Shown in pieces: positions 33,715 through 43,824 of a DNA stretch of 64,000 nucleotides (its first letter is position 1; each line of letters opens with the position of its first letter). The DNA is from an uncultured Paraprevotella sp. (GTDB lineage Bacteria; Bacteroidota; Bacteroidia; Bacteroidales; Bacteroidaceae), in assembly GCA_910586505.1 (NCBI GenBank), contig CAJUGV010000003.1:186262-250261 (forward strand), given 5' to 3'. The position numbers were made by a program, and so were the translations under genes. The notes beneath the pieces are model-generated. The model did no database searches, was not told the origin of the DNA, and was given only the letters and a program-made list of their open reading frames with translations.

Positions 33715-35949
33715 TCACTTCACACCGTGAAGCTGCAGATATTCACGAAAATGCACGTCCGATCCATTGAACACATCAATGTCTACATGTCCCTTGATGC
33801 CGTTTACCCTTCCATCCGGCGAAAGCTGCCAATAAAGAAGATGCACATAAGGTTTATACTCCCCGTAACGGGCCACCCACACAGGATACGCTTTCAACTC
33901 CTCGGGGGCGAACGGCATGTAGCGGTTCACAAAATCCTGACTGACATAAAGCACGGGAGTAGCTCCCGTACCGCACTCCACCGCTTTCATCCATACCAGT
34001 ATTTCACGGAAGAGCACCTCGCGCCCTCCCATCATCCCGATCCGGAGATCCGACAGTTCCACATCAAGCATCGGAGGCAAATCGCCACGCCGAGGACGGG
34101 CTTTCTTCAGAAAATAATCCGCCTGGCTTGCCGCCGGACGTTCCGAAAAAAAGTGATAGGCCCCCACCGGATAGCCGTGACGACGGGCCGCCCGAACGTC
34201 CCGCTCATACCAAGGATTATAAACAGTAAGCCCCTCGGTTGCCTTGATATAGACAAAAGAGACGGGATAGTCCACATGTCCCTGCACCTTTTTCTCGCTG
34301 ATGTGCCCCAAATGCGTGATGCGCAAGTTCTTCCAGTCTATAGCACATGTTTTCCGTTTGTGTATGTGTTGATATTTTGAAATATCGATGCCGTACACCC
34401 GCTCCGAATGATAGATCATCTGTTCGCCCCGGAACCGTCCCTTCGACCAGACCCCGCACCGGACCACTTCATTCGGCGATACGGAAAAACCAAACCCCTC
34501 ACGCTTCCCGTCGCGCCACTTTCCTGCATAGTACTCACCGTCCGCCGCACAGAGCACCCCTTCACCGTGCGCTTCCATTCGCCGGTTGAGCTGCCCTTCA
34601 TATTCGTCGCCGGCGCTGCTCCGCACACGCCCCCGGGGCAAAGAATCGCCGCTCCAGCATCCAGAGACGACAATCCCCTGCGAATCGCGATACTTTCCGT
34701 AACCTTCACGCAGCCCGTTCACCCAATGTCCGCTGTATATACCCCCGTCCGGATAATGCATTACCCCCTCACCCGCCGGCAACCCTCCGGCAGCCTGTCC
34801 GTAAAAAATAGAATCGCCACGGGAAAAAGTGACATAAACCGACCGGCCGGCTGCTGCACGGTCTTTCTCTACCGAAACAGGACCGTCGCACCGGAAGACC
34901 CACAACAAACTGGCTTTCAGATCTTGCCACATGCACTGCGGTCTGAAAATATACGGCACTGACAACCTGAAAAGCGAGAGAGCCGAATGAAAACGGCCAC
35001 CGGCCCACATGCCGTTTAAATTATGGAACGGTCCGAGTACCGGACTTCCGTCCGCTCCGGCTATCATGGGAATATCCGTCCGGCCGTGCCTCATGCGGAG
35101 TGATAACGAAGATATATCCGGCCTTTCTCCGCATCCGTCCGTATCGCGGTACCCCCAACGTCCCCACCATTTATAATACGACGAGGGGAGATGAAACCAT
35201 GTATAAGGAAAAGGGATGAGACGGAAACGGTGGCAACCGACCGGCAGAAGACTGTCGGCCACCTGCCACAACGCAGGCCCGCAACGGTTTTGTTTCAGCA
35301 AACGACAAGCCACGTGCCGCCGTCCGTCCGCCGCATTCGATGTCCGGCAACAAATCGTCCGCTCCTCACGAAGGTGCGCCACAGCATCACCGCGGGCCAG
35401 CACCAAGTCCACCGCACGCCTGCACCGCTCCAGCTCCGCACATCGCAATACAATCTGTTCGTGGCGGGCCATCACCTCATGAAAACCTTCGTCTGCGACA
35501 GTATGCGTCCGGCGATAATATTCCGTTTCGTGCCACATCTTCCGGTATCCGGCCAGACACTCGCCGAGCTGCCGCCATTCGTGCCGCAATGCAGACAGCA
35601 ACGTATCGCCGCCAAGACTGTCCGGGCGGGAAACGGTATCGGAAGCGGTCAGCACCCTACCCGAGAAAGATATGAAAAATGCATTAGACCGGACCCTGCT
35701 ACAGGCGGCTTCACGGTTCACCGACAGATTCGCAAGCACCGTATCAGACCGCAAGAAATTGAAATAAAGCGTGTCGCCACCAGGAACCTGCAACACATAC
35801 CACGAAGAAGTATATGCCTCCGCAACTCCCTCACGGCATTGCCGGTCGGTCACCGGCCAGAATATCAGACCCGCCATGCAGATCACTGCCGCCGACAAGA
35901 TCCATCCCGCCTTCTTTCTATTCCATTTCCACATTCTTATCTCCTTCAA
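33715..35949 (-). CDS. MORN-repeat protein with C-terminal GH25 lysozyme domain
   Basis: A 744-residue membrane-anchored protein: one membrane segment at about residues 14-31, a 350-residue region of unknown fold rich in Cys and Arg, a run of MORN-type repeats from about 384 to 510 (GEGVMHYPDGGIYSGHW, REGYGKYRDSQG, GEYYAGKWRDGKREGFGF), and a GH25 muramidase domain from about 520 to 735. The muramidase active-site residues are present: Asp522 in YGIDISKYQ and the acidic DVELSD motif; FVYIKATEG and YPVGAYHFF are also typical. It is likely to act on peptidoglycan from the periplasmic side. The MORN repeats may bind membrane or glycan. No signal peptidase site is evident. Confidence 0.88.
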   Translation of the reverse strand: MKEIRMWKWNRKKAGWILSAAVICMAGLIFWPVTDRQCREGVAEAYTSSWYVLQVPGGDTLYFNFLRSDTVLANLSVNREAACSRVRSNAFFISFSGRVLTASDTVSRPDSLGGDTLLSALRHEWRQLGECLAGYRKMWHETEYYRRTHTVADEGFHEVMARHEQIVLRCAELERCRRAVDLVLARGDAVAHLREERTICCRTSNAADGRRHVACRLLKQNRCGPALWQVADSLLPVGCHRFRLIPFPYTWFHLPSSYYKWWGRWGYRDTDGCGERPDISSLSLRMRHGRTDIPMIAGADGSPVLGPFHNLNGMWAGGRFHSALSLFRLSVPYIFRPQCMWQDLKASLLWVFRCDGPVSVEKDRAAAGRSVYVTFSRGDSIFYGQAAGGLPAGEGVMHYPDGGIYSGHWVNGLREGYGKYRDSQGIVVSGCWSGDSLPRGRVRSSAGDEYEGQLNRRMEAHGEGVLCAADGEYYAGKWRDGKREGFGFSVSPNEVVRCGVWSKGRFRGEQMIYHSERVYGIDISKYQHIHKRKTCAIDWKNLRITHLGHISEKKVQGHVDYPVSFVYIKATEGLTVYNPWYERDVRAARRHGYPVGAYHFFSERPAASQADYFLKKARPRRGDLPPMLDVELSDLRIGMMGGREVLFREILVWMKAVECGTGATPVLYVSQDFVNRYMPFAPEELKAYPVWVARYGEYKPYVHLLYWQLSPDGRVNGIKGHVDIDVFNGSDVHFREYLQLHGVK

Positions 35950-36023
35950 AAACGTCCTTCATTATCCGGTTCCGACACGCTTACCAAAATTAAAACAAAA
36001 ATACAAAAAGCTTTTAAAATGTG

Positions 36024-36054
36024 TTGAAACATTGGAAAAATATAAGTATTTTAG
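36024..36054 (+). promoter_or_regulatory. GH51 promoter candidate
   Basis: TTG (36024-36026), 20 bases, TATTTTAG (36047-36054); one mismatch in the -7 element. It lies 43 bases before the ATG. Confidence 0.5.
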
Positions 36055-36097
36055 CAGCGGTAAACCAATTATTAATTAACTAAAGTTTTATTGTATC

Positions 36098-38089
36098 ATG
36101 AAAATCAACTCTCTGCTTGCAGGTGTAGCTCTCATGGCAACTTCGTTCACCGGGTACGCACAAGACAATACCGTGACGGTACAGACCAAGAAAATCGGAG
36201 CCGATATACAGCCGACGATGTACGGCGTATTCTTCGAGGATATCAACTTTGGCGCAGACGGCGGCTTGTATGCCGAACTTGTAAAAAACCGTTCTTTTGA
36301 ATTCGCCCCCGACCACTTTATGGGATGGAAAATGTTCGGCAACGTAACGTTGCAGAATGACGGCCCGTTCGATAAGAACCCGCATTACGTTCGGTTAGGA
36401 TGCGCCGGACACGGTGACTTGTGGACCGGCATCCAAAACGAAGGCTTCTTCGGCATCGGTCTGAAAAAAGATGCGGAATACCGCTTCTCCGTATGGGCGC
36501 GCGTGCCGGACGGAAACCCTGTGACACTGATGGTGCAGTTCATCGACCAGAACACCATGAACGACGCACAGCAGTTCGAAAGCCGCGACCTGGTCATCGA
36601 CTCCAAAGAATGGAAAAAATACACGATGGTCATGAAATCCAACCGCACCATCGCCAAGGCCAATCTCCGTATCTTCCTCTCCAACCCGCAGCATCGTTCG
36701 GGTACAGGCACTGTAGACCTCGAGCATGTGTCTCTCTTCCCGACAGACACCTGGATGGGGCATGAGAACGGCATGCGAAAGGATCTGGCACAGGCTCTGT
36801 ACGACATGCGTCCGGGTGTGTTCCGCTTCCCCGGCGGATGTATCGTGGAAGGTACGAATATGGAAACACGCTATCAATGGAAACATACGGTGGGACCGGT
36901 GGAAAACCGTCCGCTCAACAAAAACCGTTGGGAATCCACATTCATCCACCGCTACTACCCCGACTATTTCCAAAGCTACGGACTGGGATTCTATGAATAC
37001 TTCCTGCTGAGCGAAGAGTTAGGCGCCGCCCCGCTTCCCGTACTCAATGTCGGCATGGTGTGCCAGTATCAGAACAATAACAATGAAAAGGCACATGCCG
37101 CCTGCAATGCAGAGGGTTTGAAACCGTTCATCGACGACGCTCTCGATCTGATAGAATTTGCCAACGGCTCCACCGATACGAAATGGGGTAAGTTGCGCGC
37201 CGAAATGGGACATCCCGCACCGTTCAACATGAAATATCTGGGTATAGGAAACGAACAGTGGGACAAGTTCTACTTCGACCGTCTGAAGTTCTTCGTGGAA
37301 GCTATCCGCAAAGCTCATCCCGAAATCCTCATCATCGGTTCGTCCGGTCCTAACTCTGAAGGAAAAATGTTCGATATAGGATGGGAAGACATGAAGAAAC
37401 AGAAAGTTGACCTCGTAGACGAACACTTCTACCGCAACATTGACTGGTTCAAGAAAAGCATGAACCGTTATGACGACTATGACCGCACCGGACCGAAAGT
37501 ATTCGCCGGCGAATATGCCTGCCACGATCAGGGCAAGAAATGGAACCATGCCGGTGCTTCTATCTACGAAGCGGCCTTTATGACCACCTTGGAACGCAAC
37601 GCCGATGTGGTACATATGGCCACTTATGCACCGCTCTTCGCACATGTGGAAGGATGGCAATGGCGTCCCGACCTGATTTGGTTCGACAACCTCAACAGCG
37701 TGAAGACCGTAAGCTATTACGTACAGCAGATGTATGCCAAGAACATGGGTACAAATGTAGTACCGGCTACTTTGGCCACTCCCACTCCACAAGGCGAGGA
37801 CGGTCTCTTTACCAGTGCTGTATACGATAAGAACACCAATGAATATATCGTCAAGGTAATCAACACTACCGACAAGGCTCAGACGGTGAACATCGTGTTC
37901 GACGGACTGAAGAAAATGCAGGGCAGCGCTGCTACACAGACTTTGGATTGCAGCGACTACACTCTTGAAAACACTCTTGAAAATCCTAACGCCATCGTGC
38001 CACAGGATGGTTGGACGACCGTGGAAGGCAATGTAATCAAAACTACCGTTCAAGGTAAGAACTTCACCATTTTCAAAGTGAAGAAGTAG
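36098..38089 (+). CDS. Alpha-L-arabinofuranosidase, GH51 family
   Basis: A 663-residue exported glycosidase with a signal peptide at about residues 1-22 (ending in YAQ). The (beta/alpha)8 core carries the general acid/base Glu386 in GIGNEQWD and the nucleophile Glu472 in VFAGEYACH. A beta-sandwich domain lies near the N-terminus (QFIDQNTMNDAQQFES) and another at the C-terminus. It releases arabinose from arabinan or arabinoxylan side chains. It is a single-gene unit with its own promoter and terminator; no SusC/D pair or sensor is adjacent, though two GH43 enzymes that could act with it lie elsewhere in the window. Confidence 0.95.
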   Translation: MKINSLLAGVALMATSFTGYAQDNTVTVQTKKIGADIQPTMYGVFFEDINFGADGGLYAELVKNRSFEFAPDHFMGWKMFGNVTLQNDGPFDKNPHYVRLGCAGHGDLWTGIQNEGFFGIGLKKDAEYRFSVWARVPDGNPVTLMVQFIDQNTMNDAQQFESRDLVIDSKEWKKYTMVMKSNRTIAKANLRIFLSNPQHRSGTGTVDLEHVSLFPTDTWMGHENGMRKDLAQALYDMRPGVFRFPGGCIVEGTNMETRYQWKHTVGPVENRPLNKNRWESTFIHRYYPDYFQSYGLGFYEYFLLSEELGAAPLPVLNVGMVCQYQNNNNEKAHAACNAEGLKPFIDDALDLIEFANGSTDTKWGKLRAEMGHPAPFNMKYLGIGNEQWDKFYFDRLKFFVEAIRKAHPEILIIGSSGPNSEGKMFDIGWEDMKKQKVDLVDEHFYRNIDWFKKSMNRYDDYDRTGPKVFAGEYACHDQGKKWNHAGASIYEAAFMTTLERNADVVHMATYAPLFAHVEGWQWRPDLIWFDNLNSVKTVSYYVQQMYAKNMGTNVVPATLATPTPQGEDGLFTSAVYDKNTNEYIVKVINTTDKAQTVNIVFDGLKKMQGSAATQTLDCSDYTLENTLENPNAIVPQDGWTTVEGNVIKTTVQGKNFTIFKVKK

Positions 38090-38133
38090 CATTATCGGGG
38101 TTATATCCGACAAACATGTAAGATTATATTCAA

Positions 38134-38198
38134 AATACAGAAGTAAACGTCTTCGGTCGAATGATTGACTTGAAAGTGTTTACTTCTGTATTATTTTT
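38134..38198 (+). terminator. Terminator after GH51
   Basis: A perfect 15-bp inverted repeat (AATACAGAAGTAAAC at 38134-38148, its complement at 38178-38192) with a 29-base loop, followed by ATTTTTA. Confidence 0.75.
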
Positions 38199-38331
38199 AT
38201 GTTCCATCCTTTACCGCTATATATTAAATAAGCAACAAAATCATACATGATTCGAGAGAATACACTCTCTCTTGCAAAAGGGTATTTATTTCAGAACTTT
38301 ATATAAAAGTTTGGGAAACGTGGAAAGAATA

Positions 38332-38362
38332 TTGTCTTTTTGTATTTTATTTTATAGCTTTG
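38332..38362 (+). promoter_or_regulatory. NUDIX gene promoter
   Basis: TTG (38332-38334), 20 bases, TAGCTTTG (38355-38362), 37 bases before the ATG. A good consensus match. Confidence 0.7.
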
Positions 38363-38399
38363 CATACAAAGAGGAGCCCCTTTCAAGAGGACTATAATC

Positions 38400-38930
38400 A
38401 TGACACATATTCATCCTTTCATACAATTCCATTTCTGTCCAAAATGTGGCTCGTCACATTTTGTGATTCATAATGAAAAATCAAAACAGTGTCAGGACTG
38501 CGGTTTCGTATATTATTTCAACCCGAGTGCCGCCACCGTAGCCGTAATTCTAAACGACAAACAAGAACTGTTAGTATGCCGAAGAGGAAAAGAGCCGGCC
38601 AAAGGAACGCTGGACCTTCCCGGCGGGTTTTCCGACTGCTATGAAAGTAGCGAAGCAGGCGTCGCACGCGAAGTCATGGAGGAAACAGGCCTACAGGTAA
38701 CCCACACGGAATTTCTATTCTCCTTGCCCAATACTTATCTTTACTCCGACTTTCTAGTGCATACCGTAGACAGTTTTTTCCGTTGTACCGTAACAGAATG
38801 GGAACAAGCACGTGCCATGGATGACGCAGCCGAACTACTCTGGATTCCATTGGATAATCTTCGCCCCGAAGATTTTGGCCTGGAATCTGTGAGAAAAGGC
38901 ATAGAAAAACTACTGGAAAAACAACCTTAA
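38400..38930 (+). CDS. NUDIX hydrolase with N-terminal zinc ribbon
   Basis: A 176-residue protein. Residues 12-39 form a four-cysteine zinc ribbon (CPKCGS ... CQDCGF), and the NUDIX box follows as GGFSDCYESSEAGVAREVME with ETGL, matching G-x5-E-x7-R-E-x2-E-E-x-G. The zinc ribbon plus NUDIX order occurs in NADH pyrophosphatase (NudC)-like and ADP-ribose-type enzymes, but this one is shorter than NudC and lacks its SQPWPFPxS motif. Substrate is probably a nucleotide diphosphate derivative. topA lies 123 bases downstream with its own -7 element. Confidence 0.9.
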   Translation: MTHIHPFIQFHFCPKCGSSHFVIHNEKSKQCQDCGFVYYFNPSAATVAVILNDKQELLVCRRGKEPAKGTLDLPGGFSDCYESSEAGVAREVMEETGLQVTHTEFLFSLPNTYLYSDFLVHTVDSFFRCTVTEWEQARAMDDAAELLWIPLDNLRPEDFGLESVRKGIEKLLEKQP

Positions 38931-39017
38931 ACTACGTTCTTTAAAGAAATCAGAAAAGCAATGTTTCATTTTTCCTAAAAAATTGTTATATATAAGGTGT
39001 AATCTATCTTTTTTTCC

Positions 39018-39025
39018 TACTTTTG
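39018..39025 (+). promoter_or_regulatory. -7 element for topA operon
   Basis: TACTTTTG matches TAnnTTTG, 28 bases before the topA ATG. No -33 element is evident at the usual spacing. Confidence 0.5.
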
Positions 39026-39053
39026 CTGCCGAAATTTTATAAAGGTACAAACC

Positions 39054-41399
39054 ATGCAGAAAAATTTGGTAATCGTGGAGTCTCCAGCCAAAGCCAAAAC
39101 AATTGAGAAGTTTTTGGGAGCAGACTACAAAGTATTATCTAGCTACGGACATATACGTGACTTGAAGAAAAAAGAGTTTAGTATTGACACGACAAGTTTT
39201 ACACCACAATACGAAATACCTTCTGAAAAAACCAAACTGGTAAACGAACTGAAAGCGGAAGCCAAGAACGTTGATACGGTTTGGCTAGCTTCCGATGAGG
39301 ACCGTGAAGGAGAAGCCATTTCATGGCATCTGTATGAAGTATTGGGACTCAAGCCGACACAAACCAAACGTATTGTATTTCACGAAATTACCAAACCAGC
39401 TATTCTGCAGGCTATAGAACATCCCAGGGCCATTGACCTAAACCTTGTCAATGCACAACAAGCACGCCGTGTACTAGACCGCATCGTGGGATTCAAACTC
39501 TCGCCGGTACTCTGGAAGAAAGTGAAACCTGCTCTTTCGGCAGGCCGCGTACAGAGTGTGGCCGTACGCTTGATCGTGGAACGTGAACGTGAAATCCAGC
39601 AGTTTAAAAGTGAAGAAAGCTATCGTGTAGTAGCACTTTTCACTTTGCCCGACACCCCAAACGGTACGGAAATCAAAGCCGAACTGAACCAACGTTTTAA
39701 GAATAAAGAAGAGGCAAACCGCTTTTTGGAAAGTTGCAAGGACGCATCTTTCACGATACGCGACATTACGACCCGCCCCCAAAAACGTGTACCTGCCGCT
39801 CCTTTTACCACCTCGACTCTACAACAGGAGGCAGCTCATAAACTTGGATTCACCGTGGCACAGACCATGATGATAGCCCAAAGGCTATATGAATCGGGAC
39901 GCATTACCTATATGCGTACCGACTCTGTCAATCTATCTTCACTCTGCATCAATGCCAGTACGACCGTCATTAAAGAACTAATGGGGGAACGTTACGTGAA
40001 AAGCCGCCAGTTCCATACCAAAACCAAAGGGGCGCAAGAAGCTCACGAGGCCATACGTCCGACCTACATGGAACAAACAAACATAGAAGGCACACCACAA
40101 GAACGCCGTCTGTACGACTTGATATGGAAACGTACCGTGGCTTCACAAATGGCCGATGCCGAACTGGAAAAAACGACTGCCAACATTCAGATAAGCGGAC
40201 AGGATGTGACGTTTGTAGCTACAGGTGAAGTCATAAAATTTGATGGTTTCCTGAAAGTATACCGCGAAAGTTTCGATGAAGAGGCGGAAAATGAAAATGC
40301 GGAAGGCAACCTGCTTCCTCCATTGGAAACCGGCCAGCAACTGGAGCGCAAGGAGATACAGGCCTTACAGCGATTCACCCAACATCCTCCACGCTACAAT
40401 GAAGCCAGTCTCGTCAAAAAATTAGAAGAGTTGGGAATCGGCCGTCCCTCTACCTATGCACCGACCATTAGTACCATACAACAACGTGAATATGTAACAA
40501 AAGGTGACAAAAACGGTGAAGAAAAAGAACTGCTCACTTTCACTCTAAAAGACAATATAGTAGAAAGACAAAGCAAACAGGTTGTCATCGGAGCAGAAAG
40601 AGGCAAACTCATCCCGACCGACGTGGGAACAGTGGTAAACGATTTTCTTCTGCAGTATTTCCCCGAAATTATGGACTACAATTTTACGGCCGAAGTCGAA
40701 AAGAGATTTGACGACATTGCGGAAGGGAATACCGAATGGACGCAAATGATGAAAGACTTCTACAGTAGTTTCGAACCAGAAGTGGAAAAAACCCTCAACG
40801 CCAAATCCGAACATAAAGTAGGTGAACGCCTGTTGGGTAACGATCCGCAGAGCGGAAGACCTGTATTTGTCAAAATAGGACGTTTCGGACCCGTGGTACA
40901 GATAGGAACTGCAGAAGACGAACAGAAACCACGGTTCGCCCAAATGAAAAGCGAACAGAGCCTGGAAACTATCACATTAGAAGAAGCCTTAGAGCTGTTC
41001 AAACTACCACGTAACCTCGGGAACTACGAGGATATGACTGTTACCATCGGCACCGGACGCTTCGGACCATACATATTGCACAATAAAAAGTATGTATCTC
41101 TACCCAAAAATTACGACCCAATGAGCGTCACGCTTGAAGAAGCCGTTGATCTCATCAACGAAAAACGGAAGGTCGAAGTAGAACGCCACATAAAAACTTT
41201 CGAAAAAGAACCGGAACTCGAAGTTCTCAACGGACGTTATGGCCCTTACATCACTTACAAAGGCAATAACTATCGCTTACCCAAGACTTTAAGCGAACGA
41301 GCTAAGGAACTAACCTTGGAGGAGTGTATGACCGTAGTCAAAGAACAGAACGAAAAGCCTAAAACGACCCGCAAAAGAACTTATAGCAGAAAGAAATGA
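39054..41399 (+). CDS. topA: DNA topoisomerase I
   Basis: A 781-residue type IA topoisomerase that relaxes negative supercoils. The N-terminal TOPRIM domain has LVIVESPAKAKTIEKFLG and SDEDREGEAISWHLYE; the catalytic tyrosine is Tyr286 in ITYMRTDS; GRPSTYAPTI and PPRYNEASLVK follow. Instead of C-terminal Cys4 zinc fingers it has repeated C-terminal modules around GRFGPVVQIG, GRFGPYILHN and GRYGPYITYK, as in other Bacteroidetes. It opens the topA-aroK-speA-argB operon; its stop overlaps the aroK start by four bases. Confidence 0.97.
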   Translation: MQKNLVIVESPAKAKTIEKFLGADYKVLSSYGHIRDLKKKEFSIDTTSFTPQYEIPSEKTKLVNELKAEAKNVDTVWLASDEDREGEAISWHLYEVLGLKPTQTKRIVFHEITKPAILQAIEHPRAIDLNLVNAQQARRVLDRIVGFKLSPVLWKKVKPALSAGRVQSVAVRLIVEREREIQQFKSEESYRVVALFTLPDTPNGTEIKAELNQRFKNKEEANRFLESCKDASFTIRDITTRPQKRVPAAPFTTSTLQQEAAHKLGFTVAQTMMIAQRLYESGRITYMRTDSVNLSSLCINASTTVIKELMGERYVKSRQFHTKTKGAQEAHEAIRPTYMEQTNIEGTPQERRLYDLIWKRTVASQMADAELEKTTANIQISGQDVTFVATGEVIKFDGFLKVYRESFDEEAENENAEGNLLPPLETGQQLERKEIQALQRFTQHPPRYNEASLVKKLEELGIGRPSTYAPTISTIQQREYVTKGDKNGEEKELLTFTLKDNIVERQSKQVVIGAERGKLIPTDVGTVVNDFLLQYFPEIMDYNFTAEVEKRFDDIAEGNTEWTQMMKDFYSSFEPEVEKTLNAKSEHKVGERLLGNDPQSGRPVFVKIGRFGPVVQIGTAEDEQKPRFAQMKSEQSLETITLEEALELFKLPRNLGNYEDMTVTIGTGRFGPYILHNKKYVSLPKNYDPMSVTLEEAVDLINEKRKVEVERHIKTFEKEPELEVLNGRYGPYITYKGNNYRLPKTLSERAKELTLEECMTVVKEQNEKPKTTRKRTYSRKK

Positions 41400-41923
41400 C
41401 ACGCATTATCCTAATCGGTTACATGGGAGCCGGAAAGACTACCGTAGGAAAAGTGTTGTCGCAAAGCCTGAACCTTCCATTTTATGACCTAGACTGGTAC
41501 ATAGAGGAACGTTACCGCCGCACTGTAGCCGACATATTTGCCCAAGAGGGGGAAAGCGGATTCCGTGAAATAGAACGGAAAATGTTACACGAAGTAACCG
41601 AATTCGAGGATGTTATCATATCTTGCGGAGGGGGAACTCCTTGCTTTTTCGACAATATGGAATATATGAACAGAAAAGCACAGACCGTGTATCTAAAAGC
41701 TTCACCAGATGTGCTGTACCAACACCTGAAGATTGGAAAAGTAGAACGTCCATTGTTAAAGAACAAAACGGAAGCTGAGATGAAACAATATATATGCAAT
41801 TCTCTTATCCAACGGGAACCATTCTACAGCCAAGCAAAATATACATTAGATGTAAACCTATTAGAAAACTACGATAAGATAAAGGACTCCGTCCGTATGC
41901 TTCGTGAATTATTAAACCTATAA
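41396..41923 (+). CDS. aroK: Shikimate kinase
   Basis: A 175-residue P-loop kinase that phosphorylates shikimate at C3, giving the substrate for AroA. The Walker A motif is GYMGAGKTTVGK (about residues 8-19); the DLDWYIEERY substrate loop, RRTVADIF, and GGGTPC motif are all present. It overlaps topA by four bases (ATGA) and is followed by speA after six. Its product is used by AroA, which is encoded 34 kb away in this window. Confidence 0.97.
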   Translation: MTRIILIGYMGAGKTTVGKVLSQSLNLPFYDLDWYIEERYRRTVADIFAQEGESGFREIERKMLHEVTEFEDVIISCGGGTPCFFDNMEYMNRKAQTVYLKASPDVLYQHLKIGKVERPLLKNKTEAEMKQYICNSLIQREPFYSQAKYTLDVNLLENYDKIKDSVRMLRELLNL

Positions 41924-41929
41924 AGACCA

Positions 41930-43822
41930 ATGAGAAAATGGCGTATTGAAGACTCCGAAGAACTGTACAACATCAACGGATGGGGGGTCAACTATTTTGG
42001 TATTAACGAAAAAGGACATGTTTACGTCACTCCTAGAAAAGACAGCGTAAAAGTGGACCTGAGAGAACTGATGGATGAACTGGCGATCCGCGACATGTCC
42101 GCTCCAGTACTGGTTCGTTTTCCCGACATTCTGGATAACCGGATTGAAAAAACCAGCAACTGCTTCAAGAAAGCTTCCGATGAATACGACTACAAAGGAG
42201 AAAACTTTATCATCTACCCCATTAAGGTGAACCAAATTCGTCCGGTAGTGGAGGAAGTAATCAGTCACGGCAAAAAATTCAATTTAGGTCTTGAGGCCGG
42301 TTCGAAACCGGAGTTGCATGCTGTCATAGCTGTCAATACAGATTCTTCCTCTCCTATCATTTGCAACGGATACAAAGATCACAACTACATAGAATTGGCT
42401 TTGTTGTCACAGAAAATGGGCAAACGCATATTCTTAGTAGTAGAAAAGTTGAACGAACTGAATATCATCTACGACATTGCCAAAAAACTCAATGTAAGAC
42501 CCAATATCGGTATACGCATCAAGTTAGCCTCATCAGGAAGCGGGAAATGGGAAGAAAGCGGAGGCGATGCCAGTAAGTTCGGACTAACTTCCAGCGAACT
42601 ACTCGAAGCTCTCGACATTCTGGAAGCCAAAGATATGAAAGATTGCCTGAAGCTCATTCATTTCCATATCGGTAGCCAGATAACCAAAATACGCCGCATA
42701 CAAACCGCTTTGCGCGAAGCCTCTCAATTCTACATACAGCTTCACAAACTAGGCTATGATGTAGAGTTTGTGGACTGCGGCGGGGGCCTTGGAGTAGATT
42801 ACGACGGCACACGTTCCAGCAATAGCGAAAGTTCAGTAAACTATTCCATTCAGGAATATGTAAACGACTGTATCTCTACATTTGTAGATGCAGCTAACAA
42901 AAACAACCTACCGCATCCAAACCTGATTACGGAAAGCGGACGTTCTCTATCTGCTCATCATTCAGTGCTCATCATGCAAGTATTGGAAACGGCTTCTCTA
43001 CCCCGTATGAACGAAAACTTCGAACCGTCATCCGATGCTCATCCGTTGGTAAAAGACATGTATGAGATCTGGGATAACCTGAATCCGCGTACGCTATTGG
43101 AAAGTTGGCATGACGCCCAGCTCGTAAGAGAAGAGTCTTTGGATCTGTTCAGTCACGGTATCGTAGATTTGCGCACCCGAGCTGACATCGAAAGCATGTA
43201 TTGGAGCGTTACCCGTGAAGTCAATATGCTGGCACAGACCCAGAAACACATCCCCGAGGAACTGATTGTATTGGACAAGTTATTGGCTGACAAATATTTT
43301 TGCAACTTTTCACTCTTCCAAAGCCTCCCTGATACATGGGCTATAGATCAGTTGTTCCCCATTATGCCAATACAGCGACTGGACGAACGACCGAACACAC
43401 ATGCTACGCTTCAAGATATCACTTGTGACTCAGATGGAAAGATTGTCAACTTCGTTACAAGCGGCCATGTTTCACACAGTTTACCGGTACACACACTTAA
43501 AAAAGGAGAAAATTATTATCTTGCCGTATTCCTTGTCGGAGCGTATCAAGAAATCTTAGGGGATATGCATAACCTCTTTGGTGATACAAACGCCGTACAT
43601 GTATCCGTCACAGATACAGGCTACAACATTGATCAAATTATAGACGGTGAAACCGTCGCAGAAGTGTTGGAATATGTTCAATACGAACCCAAAAAACTGG
43701 TGCGCCGTCTAGAGATATGGGTGTCTAAATCCATACAGAGCGGAAAAATCTCACTTGAAGAAGGTAAGGAATTTCTGAGCAACTACCGCTCCGGACTTTA
43801 TGGATACACTTATTTGGAATAA
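41930..43822 (+). CDS. speA: Biosynthetic arginine decarboxylase
   Basis: A 630-residue PLP enzyme of the alanine-racemase-fold family that makes agmatine from arginine for polyamine synthesis. The PLP lysine is Lys99 in YPIKVNQ; ICNGYKDHNYIE, HFHIGSQI, DCGGGLGVDYDGT and ITESGRSL follow in the usual order, and length is normal. It sits two bases before argB, which makes an arginine precursor, so arginine synthesis and use are encoded side by side here. Confidence 0.97.
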   Translation: MRKWRIEDSEELYNINGWGVNYFGINEKGHVYVTPRKDSVKVDLRELMDELAIRDMSAPVLVRFPDILDNRIEKTSNCFKKASDEYDYKGENFIIYPIKVNQIRPVVEEVISHGKKFNLGLEAGSKPELHAVIAVNTDSSSPIICNGYKDHNYIELALLSQKMGKRIFLVVEKLNELNIIYDIAKKLNVRPNIGIRIKLASSGSGKWEESGGDASKFGLTSSELLEALDILEAKDMKDCLKLIHFHIGSQITKIRRIQTALREASQFYIQLHKLGYDVEFVDCGGGLGVDYDGTRSSNSESSVNYSIQEYVNDCISTFVDAANKNNLPHPNLITESGRSLSAHHSVLIMQVLETASLPRMNENFEPSSDAHPLVKDMYEIWDNLNPRTLLESWHDAQLVREESLDLFSHGIVDLRTRADIESMYWSVTREVNMLAQTQKHIPEELIVLDKLLADKYFCNFSLFQSLPDTWAIDQLFPIMPIQRLDERPNTHATLQDITCDSDGKIVNFVTSGHVSHSLPVHTLKKGENYYLAVFLVGAYQEILGDMHNLFGDTNAVHVSVTDTGYNIDQIIDGETVAEVLEYVQYEPKKLVRRLEIWVSKSIQSGKISLEEGKEFLSNYRSGLYGYTYLE

Positions 43823-43824
43823 AT

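Larger units (their letters stand above)
38090..38399. other. Intergenic stretch with terminator and NUDIX promoter
   Basis: A 310-base AT-rich gap with no credible gene. It holds the GH51 terminator (38134-38198) and the promoter of the NUDIX gene (38332-38362). Confidence 0.6.

Noticed and set aside
37019..38113. A 364-codon open frame on the - strand opposite the GH51 gene
   Set aside because: It overlaps the GH51 gene almost completely and reads as the complement of its codons; GH51 has full catalytic motifs.
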